64,000 bases of DNA from Arhodomonas aquaeolei DSM 8974 (GCF_000374645.1 NZ_KB894805.1:62001-126000); one strand, 5' to 3'; shown: positions 1 through 10,481, counted from the first letter of the stretch. Notes: generated from the letters alone by a model not told the origin. Made by a program: numbers and translations.

Positions 1-1536
1 CGGCATCCCGGCCTGCGCCAGCTCCTGATGTCCGCCGAGGAGGCGGCCGCCCTGATCCAGCCGCACATGACCGTGGCGATGAGCGGTTTCACCGGTGCCG
101 GCTATCCCAAGGCCGTCCCCCAGGCCCTGACCGAGCGCATGAATGCCGCCGCGGATGCGGGCGAGGGGTTTCAGCTGCGCGTGCTCACCGGTGCCTCCAC
201 CGCGCCCGAACTCGACGGTGCGCTGGCACGGGCCCGGGGCATGGAGCTGCGCCTGCCGTACCAGTCGGATCCGACCGTGCGCGAGCGTGTGAACGCCGGC
301 GAGCTCGAGTACATCGACATGCATCTCAGCCACGTGGCGCAGCACGCGTGGTTCGGCTATTTCGGCGAGATCGACGTGGCGGTGATCGAGGTCGTCGGCA
401 TCCGCGAGGACGGGGCGCTGATCCCGTCGTCTTCCGTCGGCAACAACAAGACCTGGCTGGAGCAGGCGGACCGGGTGATCCTGGAGGTCAACCGATGGCA
501 GCCCGCGGCCCTGGAGGGGATGCACGACGTCTATTACGGCACCGCGCTGCCGCCGCACCGCAAGCCCATCCCGCTGGAGCATCCGGACGAGCGCATCGGC
601 GAACCCTACCTCCACTGCCCGCCGGAGAAGGTGATCGCGGTGGTGGAGACCGACGCGCCGGACCGCAACTCGCCGTTCAGCCCGCCGGACGGGGTCTCGC
701 GTCAGATCGCCGCGCACCTGCTCGACTTCTTCGACCACGAGATCCGCCACGGCCGGCTTACCGAGCGGCTGCTGCCGCTGCAGTCCGGCGTGGGCAACAT
801 CGCCAATGCCGTGCTCGCGGGGCTCGCCGAGGGCGGTTACCGCGGGCTCACCGCCTACACCGAGGTGATCCAGGACGGTATGCTCGATCTGCTGCGCACC
901 GGCGTGCTGGACATGGCATCGGCGACCTCCTTCTCGCTGAGCACTGACGGGCTGGCGACCTTCGAGGAGGATATCGAGCAGCTGCGCGAGCGCATCGTGC
1001 TGCGTCCGCAGGAGATATCCAACCACCCGGAGCTGATCCGCCGGCTCGGCTGCATTGCCATGAACGGCATGATCGAGGCGGATATCTACGGCAACGTGAA
1101 TTCCACCCACATCGCCGGCAGCCGCGTGATGAACGGCATCGGCGGCAGCGGGGACTTCGCGCGCAACGGCTACCTCTCGGTGTTCATGTCGCCGAGCATG
1201 GCCAAGCGTGGCGGGATCTCCGCGATCGTGCCGATGGCGAGCCACGTGGACCACACGGAGCACGACGTCATGATCCTGATCACCGAGCAGGGGCTCGCCG
1301 ATCTGCGCGGGCTCTCGCCCAAGCAGCGCGCGCGCACCATCATCGCCAACTGTGCCCACCCCGACTACCGGTCGCTGCTGGAGGACTACTTCGAGCGGGC
1401 CTGCCGGGAGAGCTACGGGCGCCATACCCCGCACCTGCTCGACGAGGCCCTGGCCTGGCACCAGCGCTTCGTCGATACCGGAACCATGCAGCCGGAGGCC
1501 GGCGCGGCGCGCAGCGCCGGATCGGCACGGGCATGA
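1..1536 (+). CDS. Acetyl-CoA hydrolase/transferase family protein, probable succinate CoA-transferase (5' partial)
   Basis: The protein belongs to the class I acetyl-CoA hydrolase/transferase family, closest in my recollection to AarC/ScpC succinate CoA-transferases, which move CoA between acetyl-, propionyl- or succinyl-CoA and a carboxylic acid. The signature GFTGAGYPK lies near the visible N-terminus. Counting from the first ATG at 28, TEVIQDG places the likely catalytic glutamate at residue 279. The glycine-rich [10 protein letters not shown] motif and the [13 protein letters not shown]-terminal block are present. The frame is open back to base 1, and the nine codons before the ATG continue the alignment with AarC, so the true start lies just outside the window. 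The stop overlaps the next gene by four bases (ATGA), indicating co-transcription. Confidence 0.9.
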   Translation, partial: RHPGLRQLLMSAEEAAALIQPHMTVAMSGFTGAGYPKAVPQALTERMNAAADAGEGFQLRVLTGASTAPELDGALARARGMELRLPYQSDPTVRERVNAGELEYIDMHLSHVAQHAWFGYFGEIDVAVIEVVGIREDGALIPSSSVGNNKTWLEQADRVILEVNRWQPAALEGMHDVYYGTALPPHRKPIPLEHPDERIGEPYLHCPPEKVIAVVETDAPDRNSPFSPPDGVSRQIAAHLLDFFDHEIRHGRLTERLLPLQSGVGNIANAVLAGLAEGGYRGLTAYTEVIQDGMLDLLRTGVLDMASATSFSLSTDGLATFEEDIEQLRERIVLRPQEISNHPELIRRLGCIAMNGMIEADIYGNVNSTHIAGSRVMNGIGGSGDFARNGYLSVFMSPSMAKRGGISAIVPMASHVDHTEHDVMILITEQGLADLRGLSPKQRARTIIANCAHPDYRSLLEDYFERACRESYGRHTPHLLDEALAWHQRFVDTGTMQPEAGAARSAGSARA

Positions 1537-1988
1537 GGATCTGGGTGGACGCGGACGCCTGTCCCGTCCCGATCAAGGAGATCCTCTTCCGCGCCGCGGA
1601 ACGTACCTGCGTGAACGTCACCCTGGTCGCGAACCAGCCGGTCCACGTGCCGCGCTCGCGCTACGTCGACCGGGTGCAGGTGTCGGCCGGCTTCGACGTT
1701 GCCGACAGCGAGATCGTCCGCCGGGTGTCGGCGGGCGATCTCGTGATCACCTCGGACATCCCCCTCGCCGCCGAGGTGCTGGAGCGCGACGCCCGCGTGC
1801 TCACCCCCCGGGGCGAGCGCTACACCGAGGGCACCATACGGGCGCGGCTGACCATGCGCGACTTCATGGAGACCCTGCGTGCGAGCGGCGTGCAGACCGG
1901 TGGCCCGCCGGCGCTCAGCCAGGCGGACCGGCGCGCCTTCGCCGGTGAGCTCGACCGTCTGCTCAACGAACGTCTCCGCGGCGGCTGA
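1533..1988 (+). CDS. YaiI/YqxD family protein (DUF188/UPF0178)
   Basis: This 151-residue protein matches the DUF188 (YaiI/YqxD) family in length and sequence. It opens with [16 protein letters not shown], the conserved aspartate-rich N-terminal block. Later come [10 protein letters not shown] and a TPRGERYT block typical of the family. The fold is PIN-like, so a nuclease-type metal site built from the N-terminal aspartates is plausible, but no member's function is settled to my knowledge. The start overlaps the end of the CoA-transferase gene, suggesting translational coupling, although the functional link is unclear. It is followed by a roughly 200-base leader before the helicase gene. Confidence 0.85.
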   Translation: MRIWVDADACPVPIKEILFRAAERTCVNVTLVANQPVHVPRSRYVDRVQVSAGFDVADSEIVRRVSAGDLVITSDIPLAAEVLERDARVLTPRGERYTEGTIRARLTMRDFMETLRASGVQTGGPPALSQADRRAFAGELDRLLNERLRGG

Positions 1989-2009
1989 CCCCGGTGCCGG
2001 CACGCCCGT

Positions 2010-2038
2010 GTGTCACCGCCGGCGGGACGTGATATAGT
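2010..2038 (+). promoter_or_regulatory. Candidate promoter of the rhlE-type helicase gene
   Basis: TATAGT at 2033-2038 is a good -10 hexamer with a weaker GTGTCA at 2010-2015, 17 bases apart. A start near 2045 would give a 5' leader of about 140 bases, which is common for DEAD-box helicase mRNAs and may carry RNA-based control. The spacing and -10 are seen; function is inferred. Confidence 0.35.
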
Positions 2039-2186
2039 CGCCACCGCTGGTACCCTCCGGTCGGTATCACCGTTTTCGCGGTTTTCCCTCAGGGCCTGCC
2101 CCGAATTCCCGATCTTCCAAGCCTGGACCGGACCCCGCACGCGGCCCCTGGCCGCCGGGTAGGCATCCCAGGAGTATTCCCAGAAC

Positions 2187-3446
2187 ATGTCATTCGATGA
2201 TCTCGGCCTCTCGGCCGCGCTGCTTCGTGCCGTGCGTGAGCAGGGCTACGACACCCCCACGCCCGTGCAGGCGCAGGCCGTACCGGCCATTCTCGGCGGC
2301 GGCGACGTCATGGCCGCCGCCCAGACGGGCACCGGCAAGACCGCCGGTTTCACCCTGCCGCTGCTCGAGCGGCTCATGCGCACGCGCACCGAGGGCCGCC
2401 GCCGCGCCGTGCGCGCGCTCATCGTCACGCCCACCCGGGAGCTGGCCGCCCAGGTCGAGAAGAGCGTGACTACCTATGGCCACCACCTGCCGCTGACCTC
2501 CGCGGTCATCTTCGGCGGCGTGGGCATGAATCCGCAGATCCAGGCGCTGCGCCGGGGCGTGGACATCCTGGTGGCGACGCCGGGCCGGCTGCTCGACCAC
2601 CTGGGACAGGGCAACGTGGACCTCTCCCGGGTTGAGACGCTGGTCCTGGACGAGGCCGACCGCATGCTCGACATGGGCTTCATCCACGATATCCGCCGGG
2701 TTATCCGCGCCCTGCCCACGGAGCGCCAGACGCTGCTGTTCTCCGCCACCTTCTCCGAGGAGATCGGCCGGCTCGCCCAGGGCATGCTGCGCTCGCCGAC
2801 CCGTATCGATGTGGCGCCGCGCAACACCGCCGCGGAGACGGTCAGCCAGACCGTCCACCCGGTGAGCCGCGGGGAGAAACGCTCGCTGCTGAGCCACCTG
2901 GTCCGCGACGGCGACTGGCGCCAGGTGCTGGTCTTCACCCGTACCAAGCACGGTGCCGACCGGCTTGCCAAGCAGCTCGACCGCGAGGGCCTCACCGCCG
3001 CGGCGATCCATGGCAACAAGAGCCAGGGGGCGCGGACCCGGGCGCTGGACGGATTCAAGCAGGGCCGGGTGCGCCTGCTGGTGGCCACGGACATCGCCGC
3101 CCGCGGCCTGGACATCGACCAGCTTCCCCACGTGGTGAACTTCGATCTCCCCAACGTCCCGGAGGACTACGTTCACCGCATCGGCCGTACCGGCCGGGCG
3201 GGCAACGGCGGCGAGGCGGTCTCGCTGGTCTGTGTCGACGAGCTCAAGCTGCTCAAGGGGATCGAGCGGCTGCTAGGCACGGATATCCACCGGCACACGG
3301 TGTCCGGCTTCGAGCCGGATCCCTCGGAGAAGCCGGAGCCCCTGTTCAAGAAGCCCTCGGGCGGTCGCCGGCGTTCCGGCGGTGGCGGGCGGCGGCGCAG
3401 CGACGCCTCGCCGCGGGGCGGCCGGGCCGCACGCAACGCCCGCTGA
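2187..3446 (+). CDS. rhlE: DEAD-box ATP-dependent RNA helicase, RhlE type
   Basis: RhlE-type helicases unwind structured RNA during ribosome assembly and mRNA turnover. The N-terminal Q-motif block ([10 protein letters not shown]) precedes Walker A AQTGTGKT (residues 45-52), PTRELA, the DEAD box (155-158), the SAT motif and, in the second RecA lobe, [10 protein letters not shown] and HRIGRTGR. After about residue 385 the protein ends in a Gly/Arg-rich basic tail typical of RhlE and used for RNA binding. Length (419 residues) fits the family. The gene stands alone, with a long leader upstream and a convergent EAL gene 21 bases downstream. Confidence 0.92.
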   Translation: MSFDDLGLSAALLRAVREQGYDTPTPVQAQAVPAILGGGDVMAAAQTGTGKTAGFTLPLLERLMRTRTEGRRRAVRALIVTPTRELAAQVEKSVTTYGHHLPLTSAVIFGGVGMNPQIQALRRGVDILVATPGRLLDHLGQGNVDLSRVETLVLDEADRMLDMGFIHDIRRVIRALPTERQTLLFSATFSEEIGRLAQGMLRSPTRIDVAPRNTAAETVSQTVHPVSRGEKRSLLSHLVRDGDWRQVLVFTRTKHGADRLAKQLDREGLTAAAIHGNKSQGARTRALDGFKQGRVRLLVATDIAARGLDIDQLPHVVNFDLPNVPEDYVHRIGRTGRAGNGGEAVSLVCVDELKLLKGIERLLGTDIHRHTVSGFEPDPSEKPEPLFKKPSGGRRRSGGGGRRRSDASPRGGRAARNAR

Positions 3447-3467
3447 TACGGCGGCTGCGGGGCCGCG

Positions 3468-5306
3468 TTATGCCGCCCCGCTCCCGGCAGGGGGCGACCA
3501 GGCCGGCGCTGCCAGCAGCCGGCGGGCGTCCGCCGGGGCCGCCGGCCGGGCGATGTGAAACCCCTGGGCGGCGTCGCAGCCGAGCGCCTGCAGGCTCTGC
3601 AGCGTCGCCGCGTCCTCCACCCCCTCGCCGATCACGCGCTGGCCCAGGTCGTGGGCCATCTGAATCACCCGGTGCACGAGCGCGCGATCGCGGGGGCGTT
3701 CCGGCAGGGCATGGATGAAGGAGCGGTCCAGCTTGACCGCGGTTACCGGCAGGTCGCGGATGTAGGTCAGTGACGCGTAGCCGGTACCGAAGTCGTCCAC
3801 GGAGATGCCCACGCCCCGGCGACGCAGCCGCTCCAGCTGGCCCAGCCGAGGGGCGCCTACGTTCAGCAGGGCGGTCTCGGTGATTTCCAGCTCCAGGAGT
3901 GCCGCGTCGATGCCGTGCTCGTCGAGCGTGCGGTCGACGAAGTCCAGCAGCGTGTCGCTGTGCAGGTTACGGGCGGCGACGTTGACGGCCACCGGCACCC
4001 ACAGACCCGCGTGGCGCCAGGCGAGAATCTGTTCAATCGCTGTTTGCACGCTCCAGCGCGCGAACGGATCCACCAGCCGGGTCTGTTCCAGCAGCGGGAT
4101 GAACGCCCCCGGGCTGAGCGGGCCGTACTCCGGGTGATGCCAGCGGGCCAGCGCCTCCGCACCCAGCAGCCGGCCGGTGGCGAGATCCAGCTTGGGCTGG
4201 TAGACGAGATGGAACTGGCCCTCCGCCAGGGCCCGGTCCACCTCGCCGAGCAGCTTGAGCCCACGACGGTGGTCGCTTTCCCGGCGCCCGTCGTAGACGG
4301 CCGTGTCGCGGCCGGCGCCAGCGGCGCGGGTGGTGGCCACGTCGGCCCGCGCGATCATCTCCTCCGGGTCGTCGTCGGGCGACTCCGAGCAGGCCAGGCC
4401 GGTCGCTATGTCCAGGAACAGCGGGACGCCGCTGACGTCCACCGGGTGGCTGGCGATCCCGTCGATCACCGGCAGGAGGCGTTCGGCATCGTCCTGGCCG
4501 CGGGGATGAATCAGCGCAAGTCGGTCCGGCGCGCTGCGGGCGACGAAGGTCTCGTCGCCGAGGCGGTCGCGCAGCAGGCCGGCGAAGCGCTGGACGAGCT
4601 GACGGACGTGTCCCTGGCCGAAGGTCTCCACGAGCTTCTCGTGGTTGAGGATGCGGATGCTGAGCACCGTGTAGGTACCGGGCCCGGCGGGGAGGCCGAG
4701 CATGTTCGTTCCCCGCAGATAGGCGCGTGCGGCGCTGATATTGGGGAGCTCGGTTGCCGCATCGGTGAAACGCAGCCGCGTCAGCTCCTGCGTCTGCCGG
4801 CCCATGATCCGGAATGCCATCCCGGTGACCGCGCCGACCGTGACGTAGCCGGTCCCTGCGCTGCCCCACGAGAGTGCCGCTGCCGCGGTCACGGCCTCGG
4901 CGAGCGCCGCGCTGAGGGCCGGGCCCGCGAGCAGCGCGCACACGACGCCGGCGGCGATGCCGCCTGCCGGGCCGTAAATGCTGGCGGCCACGATCACGGG
5001 GACATAGAGGAAGTGACTGGCGGTAGCCGCCGCCCCGTCTGCCGAATAGAGCAGTGCGGCACCCAGGATGAGCAGTGTCATCAGGACCGCCGCCGGTGCG
5101 GGCGAGTGCCGTGTCGGCCATCGGTGCGGGCGGGATGCCGGTATCACGGGCGGTACCCCGCCGGTGGCATGATCGTCGGCGCCATTTGTCGTGATCCGGT
5201 TCTGCGAATGTCGCGTGAATGATGTTGCATTCTTTTGAATGACGTTCGATGAAGGGTCGTCACTGTCCGCGTGATTGTGATGTCCTTCGTCATTTCCCGC
5301 AATCAA
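3468..5306 (-). CDS. Membrane-bound EAL-domain protein with degenerate GGDEF domain
   Basis: This is a probable cyclic-di-GMP phosphodiesterase or receptor. A long polar N-terminus is followed by several hydrophobic segments (roughly residues 72-165) forming a membrane sensor region. Next comes a GGDEF-like domain in which the signature is replaced by SAPDR, so diguanylate cyclase activity is unlikely. The EAL domain begins with YQPKLDLATG; the EAL triplet is at residues 384-386 and DDFGTGYASL is intact, so hydrolysis is plausible. The chosen start at 5306 is uncertain, because the first 60 residues are low in recognisable content. The start codon lies only 13 bases from that of the divergent XRE gene, so the two share a promoter region. 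Confidence 0.82.
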   Translation of the reverse strand: MIAGNDEGHHNHADSDDPSSNVIQKNATSFTRHSQNRITTNGADDHATGGVPPVIPASRPHRWPTRHSPAPAAVLMTLLILGAALLYSADGAAATASHFLYVPVIVAASIYGPAGGIAAGVVCALLAGPALSAALAEAVTAAAALSWGSAGTGYVTVGAVTGMAFRIMGRQTQELTRLRFTDAATELPNISAARAYLRGTNMLGLPAGPGTYTVLSIRILNHEKLVETFGQGHVRQLVQRFAGLLRDRLGDETFVARSAPDRLALIHPRGQDDAERLLPVIDGIASHPVDVSGVPLFLDIATGLACSESPDDDPEEMIARADVATTRAAGAGRDTAVYDGRRESDHRRGLKLLGEVDRALAEGQFHLVYQPKLDLATGRLLGAEALARWHHPEYGPLSPGAFIPLLEQTRLVDPFARWSVQTAIEQILAWRHAGLWVPVAVNVAARNLHSDTLLDFVDRTLDEHGIDAALLELEITETALLNVGAPRLGQLERLRRRGVGISVDDFGTGYASLTYIRDLPVTAVKLDRSFIHALPERPRDRALVHRVIQMAHDLGQRVIGEGVEDAATLQSLQALGCDAAQGFHIARPAAPADARRLLAAPAWSPPAGSGAA

Positions 5307-5319
5307 TAGGACAGGGACG

Positions 5320-5607
5320 ATGGGACGTGGGGCTTACGGCAAGGCCGTTCGGCGCGTGAGGCAGTTCCGGGGCGTTGCCCAGGACAGCATGGCCCCGGCG
5401 ATCTCGCGTTCTTACATCAGCGAGCTCGAGCGGGGGCGCAAGCAGCCTACGGTGGTCAAGGTGGAGGATCTGTGCCGCGTGTTACACACGCCGCCGCTGA
5501 CCGCTTACATACTGGCGTTCGCGGATAGCCCCGCGGATGTCGACCGGGTGGTGGACGATGCCGCTGCGCTCGCGAAGCAGATCCTCAATACGGATTCGGG
5601 GTACTGA
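5320..5607 (+). CDS. Small XRE-family helix-turn-helix regulator
   Basis: This 95-residue protein is essentially a single Cro/C1-type helix-turn-helix domain. The segment RSYISELERGRKQPTVVKVE is the classic recognition helix and following turn of the family. It has no sensor domain. A good ribosome site (GGACAGGG) precedes the ATG. The gene sits back to back with the EAL gene upstream (13 bases between start codons), so it may regulate that gene and itself. Downstream it converges with the large GGDEF-EAL gene. Being embedded between two cyclic-di-GMP genes suggests a local regulatory role, but this is inference. Confidence 0.75.
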   Translation: MGRGAYGKAVRRVRQFRGVAQDSMAPAISRSYISELERGRKQPTVVKVEDLCRVLHTPPLTAYILAFADSPADVDRVVDDAAALAKQILNTDSGY

Positions 5608-5662
5608 TCAGGCCGGTCACCGGTTCCCGGAGGGCGTTGATGACCCGCCGGTCGTCACAGGG

Positions 5663-8600
5663 TCAAAGGGTGCCGTGGCGCTCCGCCAGACACTCCTCCA
5701 TCGCCTCGGCGGGCTGGGGCCGGCCGTAGAGGAACCCCTGGGCCGTGCGAACGCCGTGGGCCAGGAGCCATTCGGCCTGTGCACCGGTCTCCACGCCCTC
5801 CGGCAGGGCATCCATCTCCATGGCCTGTGCCACCGCGAGGATCGCCTTGACGATGGAGCGGTCGTGTTCGTCGTCGGGCAGTCCCCGGATGAAGGCCTTG
5901 TCGATCTTGAGGGTGCGGGCCCGGACGCGCTTGAGATAGGCGAGCGAGCTGTAACCGGTGCCGAAGTCGTCGATGGCGAGCTGGATGCCCATGTCGACGA
6001 GCCTGTCGATGTTGGCCATCGTCGTCCCGACATCCGCCAGGAAGCTCTGTTCCGTGATCTCGAGCTCCAGGTTCTCCGGGGCGAGCCCGCCCTGCTCGAG
6101 TGCCGCGGCGACACGGTCGGGCCAGTCCCGGGCCTGGAGCTGTGCGGCGGCTACATTGACGCCGATCCGTCGTACCGCCAGGCCGCGGCGGTGCCATTCG
6201 GCACACTGCCGGATCGCCTGGTGGAGCACCCACTCCCCCAGGGGCACCACCAGTCCGGTCTCCTCCGCGATGGGGATGAACTCCCCCGGTGACACCAGTC
6301 CCCATTCCGGGTGCTGCCAGCGCACCAGCGCCTCCACGCCGACGATCTCGGCACTGTTGAGCTCGACCTGGGGCTGATACCACAGCCGCAGCTCCCCGGC
6401 GTCGATGGCGACCTTGAGCGCCTCTTCCAGGCGTACCCGGTGCTGGACCTGCTCGTGCATGTCCGCCTGGAAGTACTCGATGCACCCGCGTCCCGCCTGC
6501 TGCGCCCGGTGCAGGGCGGTGGCGGCGCGGGTGAGCAGCTCGTCGGTGGTGCCGCCGTCCGCGGGGGCCATCGCGACGCCCATGCTGGCCGCCAGGCGCA
6601 GCGTCTGGCCGGATACGGTGATCGGTTCGGCCAGGGCGTCGATCAGCCGCTGGAGGAGGCGGTCGGCCTCGCGGCGCCTGCCCTGGCTCTCCAGCAGTAT
6701 CCAGAACTCGTCGCCGCCGGGCCGCGAGAGGGTATCGTCGGCATGGAGGTGGGCGCCCAGCCGTTCCGCGGCCTGCCGCAGCACGGTGTCGCCGGCCTCC
6801 GGCCCCAGGCTGTCGTTGATCGCACCGAATCCCTCCAGATCCAGCAGCACGACCGCGAGCGCGCGGTTCCGATGGCCGGAGGTGGCCAGTGCGTGCTCCA
6901 GGCGTTCGCGAAAGAACGCGCGGTTCGGCAGGCCGGTGAGGTGGTCGTGATAGGTGCGGTAGGTCAGCTCTTCCTGCGCCTGGTGGGCCTCGGTGATGTC
7001 GGCGAACACGGCGACATAGTTCTGCAGGGTGTCGTCATCGCCGCGCACTTCGGTGATCGTGAGCCATTCCGGATAGGTCTCGCCATTGCGGCGGCGGTTC
7101 CAGATCTGCCCCTGCCAGACGCCACGGTCGCCCAGATCGCGCCACATGCTGCGATAGAACCGGGTGCTCTGAACGCCGGAGTGGAGCAGGGCGGGGGTCT
7201 TGCCGAGGGCCTCGGATTCCGGGTAGCCGGTGATCCGGGTGAAGGCGTGGTTCACCGCGACGATGCGCTGCTGCGGGTCGGTGACCAGGATGCCCTCGGC
7301 GCTGTGCTCGAACACCGTGGCGGCGAGGCGCAGCTCGGAGAGCTGGCGTTCGTGCTCGGCGCGGATGCGCAACGCCTCCACGCCGAAGGCGATGTCATCG
7401 GCGAGTTCGCGGAGCAGGTCCGCCTCCGCGTCCCCGAATGCATGGGCGACGTCCGAGTACACGCTGAGCACGCCCCGGGGACGCCCGTCGAGGATGATCG
7501 GGACGGTAACGAGGGCGTGCAGGCCATGGGCGGTCGCGGCCTCGCGCCAGGGCCGGAAGCCCGGGTCGCTGTCGACCTCGTCGACGCGCTGGATCGCTCC
7601 GGTGCGCACGGCGGTACCGGCCGGCCCCCGGCCGAGGGGATCGTCCTCCGCCCAGCTCACGCGGATGGCGTGGAGGTAGTCCACGCTCACGCCGGAGGCG
7701 GCGACCGCACGTATGTTGCGGCTGTCGTCGTCCTCGCTCCAGCCGACCCAGGCCAGCGGGTAGCCACCGGTGGCGTCGGTCAGCGCCCTGCACACGCCGC
7801 TCAGCAGGCTGTCCACGTCCTCCGCGTGGATCAGTGCGATGTTCGCCCGGCTCAGTGAACGCAACGCGCGGTTCGTGCGCCGCAGCTCCGTCTCGCTGCG
7901 CTCGCGTTCGGTGAGGTCCCGGATCACGGAGATCATGAAGGTCTCGCCGCCGTAGGTGAGCATGCTGATGCCCACCTCCACCGGCCGGGTCGGGCCGTCG
8001 CGGGTGAGGGTGCGCGTCTCGAGCCGCATCGTTCCCTGTGCCCGGACCTCTTCCCAGTGGGCGGGCCAGTTGTCGTCGTCGAACTCGGTCGACAGGTCGG
8101 GGACGCGCAGGCTCAGCAGTTCCGGGCGCGTATAGCCGAGCATGGCGCAGGCGGCCTGATTGGCGTCGATGATCCGGGCGTCAGGGGCGACGCGGAGTAC
8201 GGCGTCGAAGCTGTGTTCCAGGGCGTAGCGGGTCAGCTCAAGCTCGCGCTCACGGCTGCGCAGCTCGGTGAGATCGGTGACGAAGGCGTAGGAGCCGGTC
8301 AGGTGTCCGTGCTCGTCGTAGAGACTGGTGGCGTGGAACAGTGCCGGTACCCGCTCGCCGTCGCGGGAGAGCAGCGTGATCTCGTAGCGGCGCGGTGCGG
8401 GGTCCTGGTGACGGAGGCCGGGGAGGCCGTCGTGTCCGACCTGATACTGGAAGTCGGCGCGGCTGGCGGGGTCGGCGAACTCGAAGGGCGGGCGCCCCCG
8501 GATCGTCTCCGGGGCGTAGCCCAGCCGTTCGGCCAGGGTGACGTTGACCTCGACGGTGCGGCCGTTGGGGTCGACCATCCAGAAGCCTTCCCGGGCCCGG

Positions 8601-8887
8601 TCGATGATGCCGTGCCAGAAGACGTCTACCTGTCGTGCGCGGTGGTGCTCCGCCAGTGCCAGGCCGGCGATGACCGTCGCGCTAAGCGCTACGAACGCCA
8701 GGCCCTTGTATGTCTGCCACTCCGACAGGGTGGCCTCGCCGGGGGCCATGAACGCCAGCAGCCGGTCCGATACCAGTATCCACACCAGTCCGAAGACGAG
8801 ATAGCCGCCGGCGACCACCATGGCGGAGTGCCATGGGAACCGTTTGTTTCGTGTTGTGTGCACCGCAGCGCCTTTACGCATCGACAC
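5663..8887 (-). CDS. PAS/GAF-domain GGDEF-EAL cyclic-di-GMP protein
   Basis: A 1074-residue membrane sensor. Two hydrophobic segments near residues 22-70 anchor it. Several PAS domains follow (for example GFWMVDPNGRTVEVN and GILVTDPQQRIVAVNHAFTR), with a GAF-like domain between them. The GGDEF motif at residues 724-728 is intact in SRPGGDEFW, and the EAL triplet is at 852-854 with DDFGTGYSSL downstream. Both synthesis and hydrolysis of cyclic-di-GMP are therefore possible, with the PAS/GAF region choosing between them. The start is followed closely by a basic stretch and the first membrane helix. It converges on the small XRE gene and lies 113 bases downstream of the PhoD-like gene on the same strand. 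Confidence 0.88.
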   Translation of the reverse strand: MSMRKGAAVHTTRNKRFPWHSAMVVAGGYLVFGLVWILVSDRLLAFMAPGEATLSEWQTYKGLAFVALSATVIAGLALAEHHRARQVDVFWHGIIDRAREGFWMVDPNGRTVEVNVTLAERLGYAPETIRGRPPFEFADPASRADFQYQVGHDGLPGLRHQDPAPRRYEITLLSRDGERVPALFHATSLYDEHGHLTGSYAFVTDLTELRSRERELELTRYALEHSFDAVLRVAPDARIIDANQAACAMLGYTRPELLSLRVPDLSTEFDDDNWPAHWEEVRAQGTMRLETRTLTRDGPTRPVEVGISMLTYGGETFMISVIRDLTERERSETELRRTNRALRSLSRANIALIHAEDVDSLLSGVCRALTDATGGYPLAWVGWSEDDDSRNIRAVAASGVSVDYLHAIRVSWAEDDPLGRGPAGTAVRTGAIQRVDEVDSDPGFRPWREAATAHGLHALVTVPIILDGRPRGVLSVYSDVAHAFGDAEADLLRELADDIAFGVEALRIRAEHERQLSELRLAATVFEHSAEGILVTDPQQRIVAVNHAFTRITGYPESEALGKTPALLHSGVQSTRFYRSMWRDLGDRGVWQGQIWNRRRNGETYPEWLTITEVRGDDDTLQNYVAVFADITEAHQAQEELTYRTYHDHLTGLPNRAFFRERLEHALATSGHRNRALAVVLLDLEGFGAINDSLGPEAGDTVLRQAAERLGAHLHADDTLSRPGGDEFWILLESQGRRREADRLLQRLIDALAEPITVSGQTLRLAASMGVAMAPADGGTTDELLTRAATALHRAQQAGRGCIEYFQADMHEQVQHRVRLEEALKVAIDAGELRLWYQPQVELNSAEIVGVEALVRWQHPEWGLVSPGEFIPIAEETGLVVPLGEWVLHQAIRQCAEWHRRGLAVRRIGVNVAAAQLQARDWPDRVAAALEQGGLAPENLELEITEQSFLADVGTTMANIDRLVDMGIQLAIDDFGTGYSSLAYLKRVRARTLKIDKAFIRGLPDDEHDRSIVKAILAVAQAMEMDALPEGVETGAQAEWLLAHGVRTAQGFLYGRPQPAEAMEECLAERHGTL

Positions 8888-9000
8888 GCCGTTGTCGAAC
8901 CAGCAGCATTCCCGTGCCCCACGGTGTGTCTTCGCGGGTTACCCCCACCCGCAGCGGACAGGGTAGGCCCGCCGGCTGTGGTGGTCCAGCGCCGGAAGGG

Positions 9001-10449
9001 TCAGGATAGCGCCAGGGCCGGCGTGGGACCCTGATTCTCGAGTTCCCACCAGGCTCGCCACCGTCCGGCGAGCCGTTCGAGCACCAGGTAGTTGCGCTCG
9101 GCGGTGTAGATCCCGCGCCGGCCCGGTAGCGGGTGGAGCCGGATCGGGTGGTCGGGCAGCGGCGCCTCGCCGGTGCGGGCGAGCGCGCCGAGGGCCGCCG
9201 CGTAGGTGCGGGGAGGCGGCGGGTGGGCGATGCCGGAGGCGACGAGCTGGTGCAGCGAGCCGGTGGCGGTATCGAGGGTGGCACGGGTGGCAAGGTGGAT
9301 CTCGCCGGAGAGCACGGTCACCGGCGTTCCCCCGCGCTCGCTCGCCGCAACGAGGGCGCCCAGGAACCGCCGCCACTCCTCGCGGTGGGCGCGGCTCTGC
9401 CACTGGTCGCGCAGGTCGTCCTCGTATTTCTGCATCCGCGGGACGAGGTGCAGCAGCGCCTCCACCCAGGACAGACGGGGTCCCAGTGCCGGGACGCTGG
9501 AGAGCACCATCACGCGGTCGTCGCCGGTGTCGGCGAGGGCGCCGCGGAACGCGGCCCAGCCCGGCTCGCCCATGACCCGGTCCGGCCGGCGCTCCGAACG
9601 CAGGTCCGGGGCGATGAGGCGCAGCCCGGGCAGTGTCAGCGCCCAGGTGAGGGTGTCCCCGGCGGGGTCGCGGCATATCGGCGGCAGTGCGGCGTCCGTG
9701 GTGCCGAGCTGGAAGCACAGGAACATCTCGCGGGCGACGGCGAAGACTCGGCGGCCCACCGGATCGTCCAGCATCGCCGCGGGCAGCGACCCCCAGCCGT
9801 CGCAGATGTCATGGTCGTCCCACATCGCGAGCGACGGCACCCGGGCCATGAGCCGGGCGGGGCCCGAGTGGCTGAAGATCTCCAGGTAGCGCGTGAACAG
9901 GAACGCCCGCAGGGCCTCTGTGACCGCCTCGCCCTCGCCGGGGGCCAGTGACCCGCGGCGGCCGTCGGCCCAGGCCGTCAGTGCCGGGTGCTCGTCGAGC
10001 ATCTCGTCGGCGTAGAGCTGGTCGCCGCCGTGGAGCAGGAGCTGGAATGGCCGTTCCGCGTGCGCCCGGGCGAGGCGTTGCCACAGGCGGTTGCGCTCGC
10101 CAAGCTCGCGTGCCCGGTCGCCGGCCTCCTGGCCGTTGCAGGAGACGTAGGCGAGGCGGATGTCGCCGTCGAGGGCGGCGTTCACGTCGTACCACGTTCC
10201 GCCGAAGCGGTAGCCGGTGTCGGCGCGGGCCGGCAGCGAGAAGCGGTAGGCCAGCACCGCACGGCCGTCCCGGTGCATCAGCGTCTCCGGCGTGACTTCG
10301 TCGTCGCCGCCGGTCAGTGTCGGTGCCCCCCGGTCCGCGGGGATTACGGCCAGGGCGGTGAGGTGCAGCCGCGCGCTATGGAAGTCGCGCACGAACAGGA
10401 TCGGCCCGGCCTCCACGGCCGTGGCGGCGGTGTCCTCGGGGCTGTTCAT
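9001..10449 (-). CDS. PhoD-like metallophosphatase family protein
   Basis: The central region carries the metal-binding signatures of the PhoD/alkaline phosphatase D-like calcineurin superfamily: AYVSCNG, LLHGGDQLYADE, MWDDHDICDGWG and VLSGEIHLAT. The protein is 482 residues, with an N-terminal beta-rich domain typical of PhoD. I see no signal peptide, so unlike classical PhoD it is probably cytoplasmic. The ATG at 10449 was chosen because the frame stays open far upstream through the neighbouring antiporter gene, where its translation is an overlap artefact. It lies 32 bases downstream of the CaxA-type gene on the same strand and is probably co-transcribed. Substrate unknown. Confidence 0.8.
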   Translation of the reverse strand: MNSPEDTAATAVEAGPILFVRDFHSARLHLTALAVIPADRGAPTLTGGDDEVTPETLMHRDGRAVLAYRFSLPARADTGYRFGGTWYDVNAALDGDIRLAYVSCNGQEAGDRARELGERNRLWQRLARAHAERPFQLLLHGGDQLYADEMLDEHPALTAWADGRRGSLAPGEGEAVTEALRAFLFTRYLEIFSHSGPARLMARVPSLAMWDDHDICDGWGSLPAAMLDDPVGRRVFAVAREMFLCFQLGTTDAALPPICRDPAGDTLTWALTLPGLRLIAPDLRSERRPDRVMGEPGWAAFRGALADTGDDRVMVLSSVPALGPRLSWVEALLHLVPRMQKYEDDLRDQWQSRAHREEWRRFLGALVAASERGGTPVTVLSGEIHLATRATLDTATGSLHQLVASGIAHPPPPRTYAAALGALARTGEAPLPDHPIRLHPLPGRRGIYTAERNYLVLERLAGRWRAWWELENQGPTPALALS

Positions 10450-10481
10450 CGCGGCCGCGGTTCCTCCCTTGGCTGCGGGGG

